Shown here piece after piece: positions 49,849-60,665 of a DNA stretch of 64,000 nt (its first letter is position 1; each line of letters starts with the position of its first letter). A program made the translations under genes and the position numbers. The notes beneath the pieces were generated by a model. It searched no databases, was not told the origin of the DNA, and saw nothing but the letters and a program-made list of their open reading frames with translations. The stretch is from an uncultured Oscillospiraceae bacterium (GTDB lineage: Bacteria > Bacillota > Clostridia > Oscillospirales > Oscillospiraceae), in contig CAKSWA010000004.1 in the NCBI GenBank assembly GCA_934511165.1, forward strand, positions 1 to 64,000, written 5' to 3'.

Positions 49849-51469
49849 ATGGTGGAAAGACGCGATCGTATACCAGATCTACCCGCGCAGCTTTCAGGAC
49901 ACCAACGGCGACGGAATCGGCGATCTGAACGGGATCACGATGCATCTGGATTACATCCGTGATCTCGGCGCGGATACGGTGTGGCTCTGCCCGGTCTACG
50001 CCTCCCCCGGCGACGACAACGGCTACGATATCAGCGACTATTACGCCATCAACCCGGAATTCGGCACGATGGAGGATTTTGACCGGCTGCTCGCCGCAGC
50101 GCACGAGCGGGGCATCCGTATTATCATGGATCTCGTTGTCAACCACACCTCCGACGAGCACGCGTGGTTCCGCGCGAGCCGCGCGAGCCGCGACAACCCC
50201 TTCCGGGACTATTACATCTGGCGCGATACGCCGCCCAACCGCTGGCAGTCGTGGTTCGGCGGCCCGGCCTGGGAGTATGACGCAGCGACGAGCTCGCACT
50301 ATCTCCACATCTTCTCCCGCAAGCAGCCCGACCTCAACTGGGCCAACGCTGCGCTGCGCGAGGACATTTACCGGATGATGCGCTGGTGGCTCGATAAGGG
50401 CGTGGACGGCTTCCGCATGGATGTCATCAGCCTCATCGCGAAGCCCGAGCCCATTCCATGCAGCGACGAGACCGATCTTTCGCCCGCCTGCAACCACAGG
50501 GAAAAAGTCCACGCCTATCTCCGCGAGATGAACGAGCGGGTGCTCTCGCACTACGACATTCTGACTGTCGGCGAATGCCCGAATGTCACCGTGGAGGAGG
50601 CGAAGCGCTACGCCGGCCGCGGCCGGCACGAGCTCGGCATGGTTTTCCCGTTTGAGCACACCGGTCTGACAGACGGCCGGTACGGCAAGTGGACGGATCA
50701 AAAGCCCTCGCTTCCCGCGCTCAAGCAGGTGTTCGCCCGCTGGCAGGAGGGGCTGCACGGCATTTCCTGGAACAGCCTTTTCTGGAGCAATCACGATCAG
50801 CCGCGCGCCGTGTCCCGCTTTGGATGCGATCTGCCGGAATACCGGGACGTATCCGCCAAAATGCTCTGCCTGTGCCTGTATCTGATGCAGGGGACGCCGT
50901 TTATTTATCAGGGCGAGGAGCTGGGCATGGCGAACGCCGGATTTTTCGATCTTTCGCAGTACCGCGATCTCGAAAGTCTCCGCGCGTACCGCGATCTCGT
51001 GGACGGCGGCGCGCTAAACCAGCGGACGATGCTCCGGTATCTCGCCTGCATCAGCCGTGACAACGCCCGGACACCCATGCAGTGGAGCGGCGCGCTGTAC
51101 GGCGGCTTCTCTACCGCCGCACCGTGGATCGGCATGGGGCGCAACTGGCGCGCGGCCAACGCCGAGCGGGAAGAAGGCGATCCCCATTCCGTCCTTTCCT
51201 TCTATAAGCAGGTTCTTGCTTTCCGCAAAAATAACCCGCTCATCCGCGACAGCTCCTTCCGCCTGCTCTGGCCGGAGGACGAGCGCATTTTTGCCTATGA
51301 ACGGCGTCTCGGAGCGGAGGGACTGCTGGTGCTGTGTAATTTTAGCGCGAAGACCATTTCTCTGCCGGAGCCGGTCGCGTACACACCGCCGGATCTTCTC
51401 CTTTCCAATCTCCCGGAGCATACGCCGAATGTGCTGCGGCCCTACGAGGCCGTCGCAATACGGCGGTAA
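49838..51469 (+). CDS. GH13_31 oligo-1,6-glucosidase / alpha-glucosidase
   Basis: A 543-residue cytoplasmic glucosidase releasing glucose from oligosaccharides. Catalytic residues are in GFRMDVISL (Asp195), TVGECPN (Glu246) and SNHDQPR (Asp320). The Val after the nucleophile is the known marker of alpha-1,6 specificity in this subfamily (Thr favours alpha-1,4), so isomaltase-type activity is expected. The gene begins inside the regulator gene (11-base overlap) with GGAGG upstream, so kinase, regulator and glucosidase form one operon. Confidence 0.92.
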   Translation: MSTEWWKDAIVYQIYPRSFQDTNGDGIGDLNGITMHLDYIRDLGADTVWLCPVYASPGDDNGYDISDYYAINPEFGTMEDFDRLLAAAHERGIRIIMDLVVNHTSDEHAWFRASRASRDNPFRDYYIWRDTPPNRWQSWFGGPAWEYDAATSSHYLHIFSRKQPDLNWANAALREDIYRMMRWWLDKGVDGFRMDVISLIAKPEPIPCSDETDLSPACNHREKVHAYLREMNERVLSHYDILTVGECPNVTVEEAKRYAGRGRHELGMVFPFEHTGLTDGRYGKWTDQKPSLPALKQVFARWQEGLHGISWNSLFWSNHDQPRAVSRFGCDLPEYRDVSAKMLCLCLYLMQGTPFIYQGEELGMANAGFFDLSQYRDLESLRAYRDLVDGGALNQRTMLRYLACISRDNARTPMQWSGALYGGFSTAAPWIGMGRNWRAANAEREEGDPHSVLSFYKQVLAFRKNNPLIRDSSFRLLWPEDERIFAYERRLGAEGLLVLCNFSAKTISLPEPVAYTPPDLLLSNLPEHTPNVLRPYEAVAIRR

Positions 51470-51485
51470 ATGCGTAAAATACAGT

Positions 51486-51523
51486 AAACGGGCGAGCCCT
51501 TCTTCGAGAGCCCGCCCGTTTTC
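51486..51523. terminator. Terminator between glucosidase and K+ channel genes
   Basis: AAACGGGCG pairs with CGCCCGTTT (51486-51494 with 51513-51521), with an imperfect inner stem; T-rich on the plus strand. Confidence 0.78.
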
Positions 51524-51532
51524 ATGCTTATT

Positions 51533-52744
51533 TTAAAATGTGATGGTCGGCTTCGGCGCTTCCTTGCTGTAGAGGATCACGGTGTCGCCCTCGGCAAGGA
51601 CGAGCTTTCCGTAAGGCACGATCAGCTTCTTTTCGCGCCGCACCATGACGATGAACGACTGGCGGGAGATATCGATATCCTTAATGGCGACGCCGTTCCA
51701 GTCGTGATTTTTCCGCAGCGTGATCTCGCGCAGATTAACCGGCCGGTCGCCCTTCATGTGCTCGGCGCCGATGACGAGCTTGTCCCCGGCTTTGAGCGCC
51801 ACATCGCCGCGGGGGATGATCGTGTCGCCGCCGCGCTGGATGATCGCAAGGATCATGCCCTGCGGCAGATGCAGCTCGCGCACCGTTTTGCCCACCCAGA
51901 GATCGCCGCGGTGGAGCTCGGTTTTGATAAAGTGCAGGTTCTCTTCCTCGGCATAGTCGCCGAGACGCTTGAGGCGCGTATACTGCTCGACGAAGCCGGC
52001 GGAGATGATGCCGGTCGGAATCGCCACCATGCCGACGCCGAGGAACGTGATGAATATACCCATCGCCTTTCCGGCGGGCGTGATGGGATAAATGTCGCCG
52101 TAGCCGATGGTGAGCAGCGTTGAAACCGACCACCACACGCCGGAAAACGCGTTTTTAAAAACTTCCGGCTGCGCGTCGTGCTCAAGCGAATACATGCAGA
52201 GGCTCGACCCGAGCATCAGCACAAGGATGATGAACACCGACGATAAAAGCTGCTGCTTTTTGCCGACGATGACCTCGGTGATGACGTTGAGCGAATCGTA
52301 ATAGGCATTGATGCGGAACAGCCGGAAAATACGCGCCACGCGGAACAGCCGGAACGCCGCTGCGCCGGACGGGAAAAAGACCGGCAGATAAAACGGCAGG
52401 AACGACAAAAGATCAACGATCCCACCGGCGGAGAGCATATATTTGGCAAGGGCGCGCCCCTCGGTGAGCTGCGGGTACAGGCATTTCGCCGTAACGAGCC
52501 GGAGCGCGTAGTCGAGCGCAAAAAAGGCGACCGTGATCTCCTCGGTGAGATCGAGGAGCGGTGCGTACTGCGCGCGGACGCCGTCGAACGTGTTGGCGAA
52601 CGCCCCGACGAGGTTCACGAGCAGCATCAGCGTGCTGATAATGTCGTACCCCTGGTTGATTGGATCGTCGACCACGCCCACTGACACCATTTTGAATAGG
52701 CGCACCCGGAGCTCGTTCCATTTCTTTCCCTGATTGGCCTGCAT
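51533..52744 (-). CDS. Voltage-gated potassium channel with RCK_C domains
   Basis: A 403-residue Kv-type channel. S1-S4 occupy residues about 30-180, with an S4 of regularly spaced Arg (FRLFRVARIFRLFRI), the pore helix and selectivity filter TIGYGD (near 228), S6, and a cytoplasmic tail with two TrkA-C/RCK_C-like ligand domains (about 285-400). The tail suggests gating by a nucleotide or ion. Start at ATG 52744 with GGGGAG upstream. Monocistronic. Confidence 0.9.
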   Translation of the reverse strand: MQANQGKKWNELRVRLFKMVSVGVVDDPINQGYDIISTLMLLVNLVGAFANTFDGVRAQYAPLLDLTEEITVAFFALDYALRLVTAKCLYPQLTEGRALAKYMLSAGGIVDLLSFLPFYLPVFFPSGAAAFRLFRVARIFRLFRINAYYDSLNVITEVIVGKKQQLLSSVFIILVLMLGSSLCMYSLEHDAQPEVFKNAFSGVWWSVSTLLTIGYGDIYPITPAGKAMGIFITFLGVGMVAIPTGIISAGFVEQYTRLKRLGDYAEEENLHFIKTELHRGDLWVGKTVRELHLPQGMILAIIQRGGDTIIPRGDVALKAGDKLVIGAEHMKGDRPVNLREITLRKNHDWNGVAIKDIDISRQSFIVMVRREKKLIVPYGKLVLAEGDTVILYSKEAPKPTITF

Positions 52745-52829
52745 CGGCTCTCCCCCTCCGTTCGGCACAGTCTGACATAATATTTTACCATGTGCCGTCC
52801 GCCGCCGGTATAAAGATCACGTTAAAAAA

Positions 52830-52868
52830 AGAGACCCGTTCCACGGCATTGCCGCAAAACGGGTCTCT
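52830..52868. terminator. Terminator between NimA-like and K+ channel regions
   Basis: AGAGACCCGTT pairs with AACGGGTCTCT (52830-52840 with 52858-52868), an inner small hairpin, A/T-rich on both sides, so it can act for the minus-strand gene ending at 52885. Confidence 0.85.
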
Positions 52869-52884
52869 CTTTTCTTTTATGTAT

Positions 52885-53361
52885 TTATTTTTCCTGGACT
52901 TCCTTGCCGCTGATGTGCTCAATGTCGATCACATACATCTGTGCGGCTTTTCCGGCGTCGGCGATCTCGGCGTCCACCATGCTCTCCTCGGGATAGTACT
53001 TCATGGCGAAGCGCTTGAGAAGCGCCATGCTCTCCTCGCCGTACTCCGGCAGACGGCAGCGGCCGAACACGACCGTGCTGCGCATATACGGCGCCCATGC
53101 CTCGTCCCGGATGGTCTCGCCGCCGTACACGGTGAAGCAGACCTTGTCGCATTTGCGGATGGAGTCGATCTTGTGTCCGGCGCGGGAGCCGTGGAAATAA
53201 ATCTGGTTGGCTTCCTCGTCATAGAAGAAGTTGACCGGGATGGCGTAGGGGTAGCCGTCGTCTCCGTTCACCGCGAAAACGCCCCGGCGTTCAGTGTGCA
53301 GAAGCTGCTTTGCCGCTTCTGCGCTGATCTCATTTTTCTTTTTTCGCACGGGTCGGAACAT
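52885..53361 (-). CDS. PNPOx-like flavin-binding protein (NimA-type)
   Basis: A 158-residue split-barrel flavoprotein related to pyridoxamine-phosphate oxidase and 5-nitroimidazole reductase (NimA). The pattern RRGVFAVNGDDGYPYAIPVNFFYD, YFHGSRAGHKID and RSTVVFGRCRL is typical. It likely binds FMN or haem; substrate unknown. GGAGG precedes the ATG. It follows rpoD by 51 bases and may be read from the same transcript. Confidence 0.88.
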   Translation of the reverse strand: MFRPVRKKKNEISAEAAKQLLHTERRGVFAVNGDDGYPYAIPVNFFYDEEANQIYFHGSRAGHKIDSIRKCDKVCFTVYGGETIRDEAWAPYMRSTVVFGRCRLPEYGEESMALLKRFAMKYYPEESMVDAEIADAGKAAQMYVIDIEHISGKEVQEK

Positions 53362-53412
53362 GGTTTTTCCTCCTTGTGAATTTGAAAAATACTCGCGGGG
53401 TCTACGTAAATC

Positions 53413-54741
<1,329 letters not shown>

Positions 54742-54744
54742 CGT

Positions 54745-56481
54745 TTATCCTCCAAAACTTTTTGTCTTTCTGTATTTTTCCGCCAGAGCGCGGAGATCGT
54801 CTTCGGCGTCCTCCGTGCGCCCGGTGATAACGGCTATGTAATCGGATATCGCCTTATCCGCGTGGGAAAGATCCTCCGGCGCGCCGAGCACCGAGGTGAA
54901 GTGGCTCATCTCGTCGCCGGTGAACTGTCCGGCGAGCACCGCCAGGGAGATCGTTTCGCCGGTCTGTACGCGGCGCAGAAGCTCGCGGTAGAGCCGCGCG
55001 AGTACGGGTGAGGAAAAGCTCTCCGGCGGCGGCAGGGTTTTGCCCTTCGCCGCACCCGGATCGAGATACAATATCCGGATCAGGCCCTCTTCGGCGCGCG
55101 CCGAGCGCGGGTCGTCGTACCGGATGGAGCGCTGCGCGGGCTGCGCCGTCTGCGTGGGGCGTGCGGCGTCGCGCGCCTCGCGCTTTTTCGCTTCGGCAAT
55201 ACGGCGGCGGCGCAGCCGTTCAGCCTCCTGCAATACCGCTTCGCGCGATACGCCGGCCTTTTCCGCCACGCGCGCGGCATATACCTCGCGCTCGACCGCG
55301 CCCGGCAGCGACGCTAAAAGCGAGGCCGCGCTCTTGAGATAGTCCACGCGCCCTTCGTCGGTCGTCGGCGGATTCTTCGCCTCCACATCGCGCAGGCGGT
55401 ACTCGATCTGCCCGGCGCTCGCGTCAATGAGATTGCGGAAGGCGTCCGCGCCGTTTTTCTTGATGAATTCGTCCGGGTCCTTCGCGCCCGGCACCTGCAG
55501 AACGCGCACCTTGAGATCAAGCTTTTCCAGAATGCCGATGCCGCGCGTCGCCGCTTTCTTGCCCGCCTCGTCGCTGTCGTAGCAGAGGATGACCTCGTTC
55601 GTATAGCGCGAAATGAGCCGCGCCTGCTCGCCCGTGAGCGATGTGCCGAGCGAGGCGACCGCGCCGTCAAACCCCGCCTGATGCAGGGATACAACGTCAA
55701 TGTTGCCTTCTACGAGAATGATATACCCGTTTTTTGACTTTTTAGCCAGATTCAAACCGAAAAGATTATGGCTTTTGCTGAAAACGGGCGTTTCGGGGCT
55801 GTTTAAGTACTTCGGCTCGCCGTCATCGAGAATGCGGCCGGAAAAGCCGATGACGCTGCCGCGCACATCAATGACCGGGAACATGAGGCGGTTGCGAAAG
55901 GCGTCGTACACGCCGCCGGACTTGCCGTGCTTCACGAGTCCCGCTTCAAACATTTCCTGATCGCTGTACCCCTTTTTGCGCATGGCGTTCGTGAGCGTTT
56001 CCCACGCATCGGGCGCGAAGCCCAGCCCGAAGCGCGTGACCATCGTGGGCGATATGCCGCGGCGGCGGACATACTCCTGCGCCGGGGCGCCCTGCGGGGA
56101 TTTGAGCTGTTCATGGAAAAACCGCGCTGCGTCCCGGTTGAGCTCCAGAAGCCGCGCCCGGCGGGACGTATCCTCGCTCTGCGCTTCCTCCGGGAGCGTC
56201 ATATTCGCGCGCCGCGCGAGGAACGCCACCGCGTCCGGGAACGAGAGATTTTCGATCTCCATGATGAAGTTGATGACGCCGCCGCCCTTACCGCAGCCGA
56301 AGCAATGATAAATCTGCCGGTCGGGCGAAACGGAAAACGAGGGCGTTTTCTCGCTGTGGAACGGGCAGAGGCCGAAGAGGTTCGACCCGCTCTTCTTCGT
56401 CAGCCGGACGTACTGGCTCACCACGTCCACAATATCGTTTCGCTCGGTCAGCTCATCGAGAAACCGTTCGGGAATTGCCAT
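54745..56481 (-). CDS. dnaG: DNA primase DnaG
   Basis: Makes RNA primers for replication. The 578-residue protein has the N-terminal zinc finger (CPFHSEKTPSF...CFGCG), the TOPRIM core with EGNIDVVSLHQAGF and DSDEAG, and a C-terminal helicase-binding part. Complete and ordinary. Operon with rpoD downstream and dGTPase 32 bases upstream. Confidence 0.98.
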   Translation of the reverse strand: MAIPERFLDELTERNDIVDVVSQYVRLTKKSGSNLFGLCPFHSEKTPSFSVSPDRQIYHCFGCGKGGGVINFIMEIENLSFPDAVAFLARRANMTLPEEAQSEDTSRRARLLELNRDAARFFHEQLKSPQGAPAQEYVRRRGISPTMVTRFGLGFAPDAWETLTNAMRKKGYSDQEMFEAGLVKHGKSGGVYDAFRNRLMFPVIDVRGSVIGFSGRILDDGEPKYLNSPETPVFSKSHNLFGLNLAKKSKNGYIILVEGNIDVVSLHQAGFDGAVASLGTSLTGEQARLISRYTNEVILCYDSDEAGKKAATRGIGILEKLDLKVRVLQVPGAKDPDEFIKKNGADAFRNLIDASAGQIEYRLRDVEAKNPPTTDEGRVDYLKSAASLLASLPGAVEREVYAARVAEKAGVSREAVLQEAERLRRRRIAEAKKREARDAARPTQTAQPAQRSIRYDDPRSARAEEGLIRILYLDPGAAKGKTLPPPESFSSPVLARLYRELLRRVQTGETISLAVLAGQFTGDEMSHFTSVLGAPEDLSHADKAISDYIAVITGRTEDAEDDLRALAEKYRKTKSFGG

Positions 56482-56513
56482 ACGCCCGCCTCCTTTCGTT
56501 TATCGCGCAATGC

Positions 56514-57518
56514 TTATTTCACGCTCCACGCCATGGGGATGAAGATTTTGCCGTACTGATAGATCGCGTAATCGTCCGTCATGCCGGAAACATAGTCCGT
56601 CACGGCGCGTTCGAGCCCGTCGCGCTCCATGATGCCGCGGAAATCGTCCGGCAGCTTGTCCGGGTAGCGGCAGTAATGCTCCCAGATACCGCGCAGGATG
56701 TTTTCCACCTTGGTCTCCTCGCCCTTGGCGACGGGGTTGTGGTACACGCGGTCATAGAGAAATTCGTGGAACACGTCCCAGACTTCCTGCATGTCGTCCG
56801 AAATCGCTACGTTCCCGGTGCGGCTCGTTTGAATGATGTTATCGACAAGCGAATTGATGCGCTGGCTGTTGCGTGTGCCGAGCCGCTTTACGATGATCTC
56901 CGGCAGCTCCGGTTCCGAGACGATCCCGGCGCGCATCGCGTCGTCCAGATCGTGATTCAAATACGCCACATGGTCGCACAGCCGCACGACGACGGCCTCG
57001 CGGCTCTCCTCGGGGTGGCCCTTCGTGTGGGCCAGGATGCCGATGCGCGTCTCCTGGCAGAGATTGAGTCCCCGGCCGTCCTTTTCGATGCAGTCCACCA
57101 CGCGCAGCGACTGCTCATAGTGGCGGAAGCCGGGGCCATAAATTTCGTTGAGCGCCCGCTCCCCGGCATGGCCGAACGGCGTGTGGCCGAGATCGTGGCC
57201 GAGAGCGATGGCCTCGCACAGATCCTCGTTGAGCCGCAGCGCCCGCCCGACGGTGCGCGCAAGGCGCGTGACTTCGAGCGTGTGCGTGAGCCGGGTGCGG
57301 TAATGGTCGCCCTCCGGCTGAAGGAAGACCTGCGTTTTGTGCTTGAGACGGCGAAACGCTTTTGAATGCGTGATGCGGTCGGCGTCGCGCTGGAAGCACG
57401 TGCGCACGGGATCCTCTTCCTCCGCACGGCGGCGGCCGTGGGAATCGGCGGCGCGCACGCCAAAGTCACCCACCAGAATTTTTTCCAGTTCTTCGCGTTC
57501 CTGCCGCGGACAAGTCAT
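56514..57518 (-). CDS. Deoxyguanosinetriphosphate triphosphohydrolase-like HD protein
   Basis: A 334-residue HD-domain enzyme that hydrolyses dNTPs to deoxynucleosides and triphosphate. The HD residues are in RLTHTLEV and GHDLGHTPFGHAGE; the C-terminal part includes DHVAYLNHDLDDA. Start at ATG 57518 with GGAGG eight bases upstream rather than the longer frame. Precedes dnaG, a common clostridial arrangement tying nucleotide pools to replication. Confidence 0.9.
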   Translation of the reverse strand: MTCPRQEREELEKILVGDFGVRAADSHGRRRAEEEDPVRTCFQRDADRITHSKAFRRLKHKTQVFLQPEGDHYRTRLTHTLEVTRLARTVGRALRLNEDLCEAIALGHDLGHTPFGHAGERALNEIYGPGFRHYEQSLRVVDCIEKDGRGLNLCQETRIGILAHTKGHPEESREAVVVRLCDHVAYLNHDLDDAMRAGIVSEPELPEIIVKRLGTRNSQRINSLVDNIIQTSRTGNVAISDDMQEVWDVFHEFLYDRVYHNPVAKGEETKVENILRGIWEHYCRYPDKLPDDFRGIMERDGLERAVTDYVSGMTDDYAIYQYGKIFIPMAWSVK

Positions 57519-57540
57519 GCGCTCCGCCTCCCTGAAAATA

Positions 57541-57573
57541 AAAAAAGTAATGCAGAAAACCTCTGCATTACTT
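57541..57573 (-). terminator. Terminator after the hflX-yigZ genes
   Basis: Perfect 12-bp stem (57545-57556 with 57562-57573), 5-base loop, followed on the minus strand by TTTTTTT. Confidence 0.9.
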
Positions 57574-57626
57574 ATATACGACATTGCCCGCGATTTCCCC
57601 TGCTTTTCGGAGAAAAAATTTTTAAA

Positions 57627-58259
57627 TTATTCTTCCTCCCGCTCCGGACGGAAAACGCTCTCACCGAGGCGCACCTCGGCCTCTCCGGCGGTCGCGTCGC
57701 GAAGGAGCGTCACAAAGCTCTCGCTCTGCGCCTCCGGCGCGGAGAAAACGATCTCGACCTCTGCGCCGAAGAGCGTTTCCTCGACGCGCGCACCGCGCTC
57801 TTCGAGAAGGCGGCGCAGCCGCTCGTACCGCGCGTAGGAGCAGGCGAAGCTCCCGCGCCGCCACGGGCGCATGACGGCGGTGCCCGCCTCGCGCAGCGCA
57901 GCTCTCGCCGCGGCGGAGTAGGCGCGCACGAGCCCGCCCGAGCCGAGCAGCGTTCCGCCGAAATAGCGCGTCGTGACGCAGCAGACATCCGTCAGCCCCG
58001 CGCCCTGCAATACCGCGAGCGTCGGCTGGCCGGACGTGCCGCCCGGCTCGCCGTCGTCCGACCAGCGGAGGATGTTTCCCTCGCGCAGGACGTAGGCAAA
58101 AACGTTGTGCGTTGCGTCGGCATATTTCCGGCGTATTTCGTCAACGAAGGCCTGCGCTTCGGCTTCCGAGGCAACCGGCTTTATGTGGCCGATGAACCGG
58201 CTTCGTTTGTCCTCATATTCCGCCTCGCCGTATCCGGCGGCGGTACGGTACGGCGTCAT
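57627..58259 (-). CDS. yigZ: YigZ/IMPACT family protein
   Basis: A 210-residue protein of the IMPACT (UPF0029) family: KRSRFIGHIKPV, the DDGEPGGTSGQP signature near residue 68 and RYFGGTLLGSGGLVRAYS. Thought to act in translation or as an RNA-binding regulator; the biochemical role in bacteria is unsettled. Its ATG overlaps the hflX stop by four bases. Confidence 0.92.
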   Translation of the reverse strand: MTPYRTAAGYGEAEYEDKRSRFIGHIKPVASEAEAQAFVDEIRRKYADATHNVFAYVLREGNILRWSDDGEPGGTSGQPTLAVLQGAGLTDVCCVTTRYFGGTLLGSGGLVRAYSAAARAALREAGTAVMRPWRRGSFACSYARYERLRRLLEERGARVEETLFGAEVEIVFSAPEAQSESFVTLLRDATAGEAEVRLGESVFRPEREEE

Positions 58260-59326
58260 TGCTTCAGCTCCTCCGTAATGCGCGCGAGCAGCGTATCCAC
58301 GCCCTCGCCGGTGCGCGCAGAAATGCAGACGCCGTCGCGCGTGTGCGGAAGCTCCGTAAGCACAGGAAGCGCGTCACACTTATTATAAACGCGCAGCACC
58401 GGCGTGGCGGACGCCCCCAGCTCGCGGATGAGTGCGTCGGTGACCTTTGTCTGCTCCTCCCAGTCGGGGGCGGAAACGTCGATGACGTGCAGCAGCAGAT
58501 CGGCGTACTGCAATTCCTCGAGCGTGGCCTTGAAGGCCTCGATGAGATTCGTCGGCAGCTTGCGGATGAAGCCGACAGTATCCGAGAGCAGAATTTCTCT
58601 CTGCAATTCCGGCAGCCAGAGACGGCGCGTCGTCGTGTCCAGCGTATCGAAAAGGCGGTTGTTCGCCGGGATGTCCGAGCGCGTCAGGCGGTTGAGCACC
58701 GTGGATTTTCCGGCGTTCGTATAGCCGACGAGCGCGACCATCGGCATGGCGTTTTTCTCGCGGCGGCGGCGCTGCGTCGAGCGGACGCGGCGCACCTGTT
58801 CGAGATCGGCCTGCAGATTCTGGATGATGCGGCGGATGTGCCGCCGGTCGGTTTCGAGCTGCGTTTCGCCGGGGCCGCGCGTGCCGATGGGCGCGCTTGT
58901 GCCGGCCTGGCGCTTGAGGTGCGTCCACATGCCGGTCAGCCGCGGCAGCAGATACTCGTACTGCGCAAGCTGCACCTGCAGGCGGCCCTCCTTCGTGCGG
59001 GCGCGCTGGGCAAAAATATCGAGAATGAGGCCGCTTCGATCCACGACGCGCACGTCGAGCTCCTCCTCGATCGCCCGCGCCTGCGAGGGCGAGAGTTCGT
59101 TATCGATCACGATGAGATCGCACTCGTTGTTCGTGACGATCTCCTTGATCTCCTGCAATTTGCCCGCGCCGAGAAAGCTGCGCGGGTCGGGCGACTGGCG
59201 GGTCTGCAAAACCATGGCGACCGTGTCCGCGCCCGCGGTATCCACGAGCGCGGCAAGCTCCTCCATCGAAATTTCGGTGGAGCGCTCGTCGGCGTCCATG
59301 CTCGATGCGGAAAGCCCCGCGAGCAC
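58256..59326 (-). CDS. hflX: Ribosome-associated GTPase HflX
   Basis: Ribosome-splitting/rescue GTPase, 356 residues from GTG 59326. It has the N-terminal glycine-rich HflX domain (LGAGKLQEIKE, DRSGLILDIF), the GTRGPGETQLE motif and the Ras-like G domain: G1 GYTNAGKST, G3 DTVGF, G4 NKCD. The frame continues upstream of the GTG as ...QDLTQKRERAVLAGL, conserved HflX N-terminal sequence, and GGGAGGG lies seven bases before an ATT at 59359, so the true start may be that ATT. See findings. Confidence 0.93.
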   Translation of the reverse strand: MLAGLSASSMDADERSTEISMEELAALVDTAGADTVAMVLQTRQSPDPRSFLGAGKLQEIKEIVTNNECDLIVIDNELSPSQARAIEEELDVRVVDRSGLILDIFAQRARTKEGRLQVQLAQYEYLLPRLTGMWTHLKRQAGTSAPIGTRGPGETQLETDRRHIRRIIQNLQADLEQVRRVRSTQRRRREKNAMPMVALVGYTNAGKSTVLNRLTRSDIPANNRLFDTLDTTTRRLWLPELQREILLSDTVGFIRKLPTNLIEAFKATLEELQYADLLLHVIDVSAPDWEEQTKVTDALIRELGASATPVLRVYNKCDALPVLTELPHTRDGVCISARTGEGVDTLLARITEELKQ

Positions 59327-59375
59327 CGCCCGTTCTCTTTTCTGCGTTAAGTCCTGAATGGGTAAACCCTCCCGG

Positions 59376-60665
59376 TCAATCGTCCGTTTCGTCCTCGGGC
59401 AGCTTCTCCACGAGGATCTTTTCCACGCGAAGTCCGTCCTCGTCCATCGCGAGCACCTTTACGCGAAGTCCGTCCGCCTCCACGGTGTCGCCCACCTTGG
59501 GGAACGCGCCGAACTTCTCGATCGTCCAGCCGCCGGCGGTGGCGCTCGAGGTATCGAGCGATTCCTCCGTCACGTCCAGCAGCTCCGCAAGATCGCCGAT
59601 GGGGAGATCGCCGTCGATCTCGTACATGCCGTCCGGCCGCTCAACGATCTCGTCCTCGACCTCGTCGGTCTCGTCCCAGATGTCGCCGACGAGCTCTTCG
59701 AGCACGTCTTCGAGCGTCACGATGCCGAGCGTTCCGCCGTATTCGTCCGTGACGATGGCAAGATGCTGCTGGTTTTTGCGAAGCTGCGCGAGCACATCCG
59801 GCAGCTTCACGGTCTTATAAATATAGAGCGGTTTCATAAGGTTGCTGCGGATGTCCGCCTCGGGATCATCGAGCAGCGCCTTGAAAAAGCGGTTGAGATA
59901 CAGCACGCCGATCACATTATCGATGCTGTCCTCGTATACGGGGATGCGCGAATACGGCAGATCCTCGCCCGAGAGCAGAAGCTCGCGCCAGTCGTCGTCG
60001 ATATCGAGCGCTTCCACGTCCACGCGCGCGGTCATCACATCCATGACGGCGATCTCGGAAAAGTCCAGCGCGCTGCGAAGAAGCTCGCTGCGGTCCTCGT
60101 CGATAACGCCTTCGTCCTCGACCGTTTCAATGATGGACTGCAGCTCGGCGGCGGCCTCCTCTTCGGAGCTCTCGCCGCTGTGCTCGCCCTTGAGCGGGAA
60201 TGTAATGACGCGGATGAGCAGCGATACGAGGAAGATGACCGGCGAGAGCACGATCATGAGAAAGCGGATGAACGGCGCAACCGCCGTCGAAAACCGGTTC
60301 GCGTTGTTCTTCGCGGCGATCTTCGGCGCGGATTCGCCGAATACGATGATGAACGCCGTCATGCACAGCGTAATGAGAACCGAAACCCAGCCGTTATACT
60401 TTTCCCCCAGCAGCGCAATGCCGAGCGCTGTGAGGATGGAGTCCGAGCCGATATTGCAGAGGTTGTTGCCGATGAGAATGGCAGAGAGCGCGTTTTCGTA
60501 TTTGTCGATCACCTTGCAGGCGATCGCGGCAGCGCGGTTCCCCTCTTCCGCCGCGGAGGCAAGCCGCATCCGGTTGGCGGAGGAGAGCGCCATTTCCGAG
60601 GCGGAGAAAAACGCCGAGCCGCACAGCAGCACGAGCATCAAAAGCACATACATCCACGTCGTCAT
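59376..60665 (-). CDS. CNNM/CorC-family transporter protein, copy 1
   Basis: A 429-residue HlyC/CorC family membrane protein: N-terminal DUF21 transmembrane domain (FFSASEMALSSANR, residues 1-170), two CBS domains (VMTARVDVEALD and IVTDEYGGTLGIVTLEDVLEELVG) and a C-terminal CorC_HlyC domain. The family is linked to Mg2+/Co2+ or Na+ transport. It overlaps the paralogue upstream by four bases and precedes hflX. Confidence 0.92.
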   Translation of the reverse strand: MTTWMYVLLMLVLLCGSAFFSASEMALSSANRMRLASAAEEGNRAAAIACKVIDKYENALSAILIGNNLCNIGSDSILTALGIALLGEKYNGWVSVLITLCMTAFIIVFGESAPKIAAKNNANRFSTAVAPFIRFLMIVLSPVIFLVSLLIRVITFPLKGEHSGESSEEEAAAELQSIIETVEDEGVIDEDRSELLRSALDFSEIAVMDVMTARVDVEALDIDDDWRELLLSGEDLPYSRIPVYEDSIDNVIGVLYLNRFFKALLDDPEADIRSNLMKPLYIYKTVKLPDVLAQLRKNQQHLAIVTDEYGGTLGIVTLEDVLEELVGDIWDETDEVEDEIVERPDGMYEIDGDLPIGDLAELLDVTEESLDTSSATAGGWTIEKFGAFPKVGDTVEADGLRVKVLAMDEDGLRVEKILVEKLPEDETDD

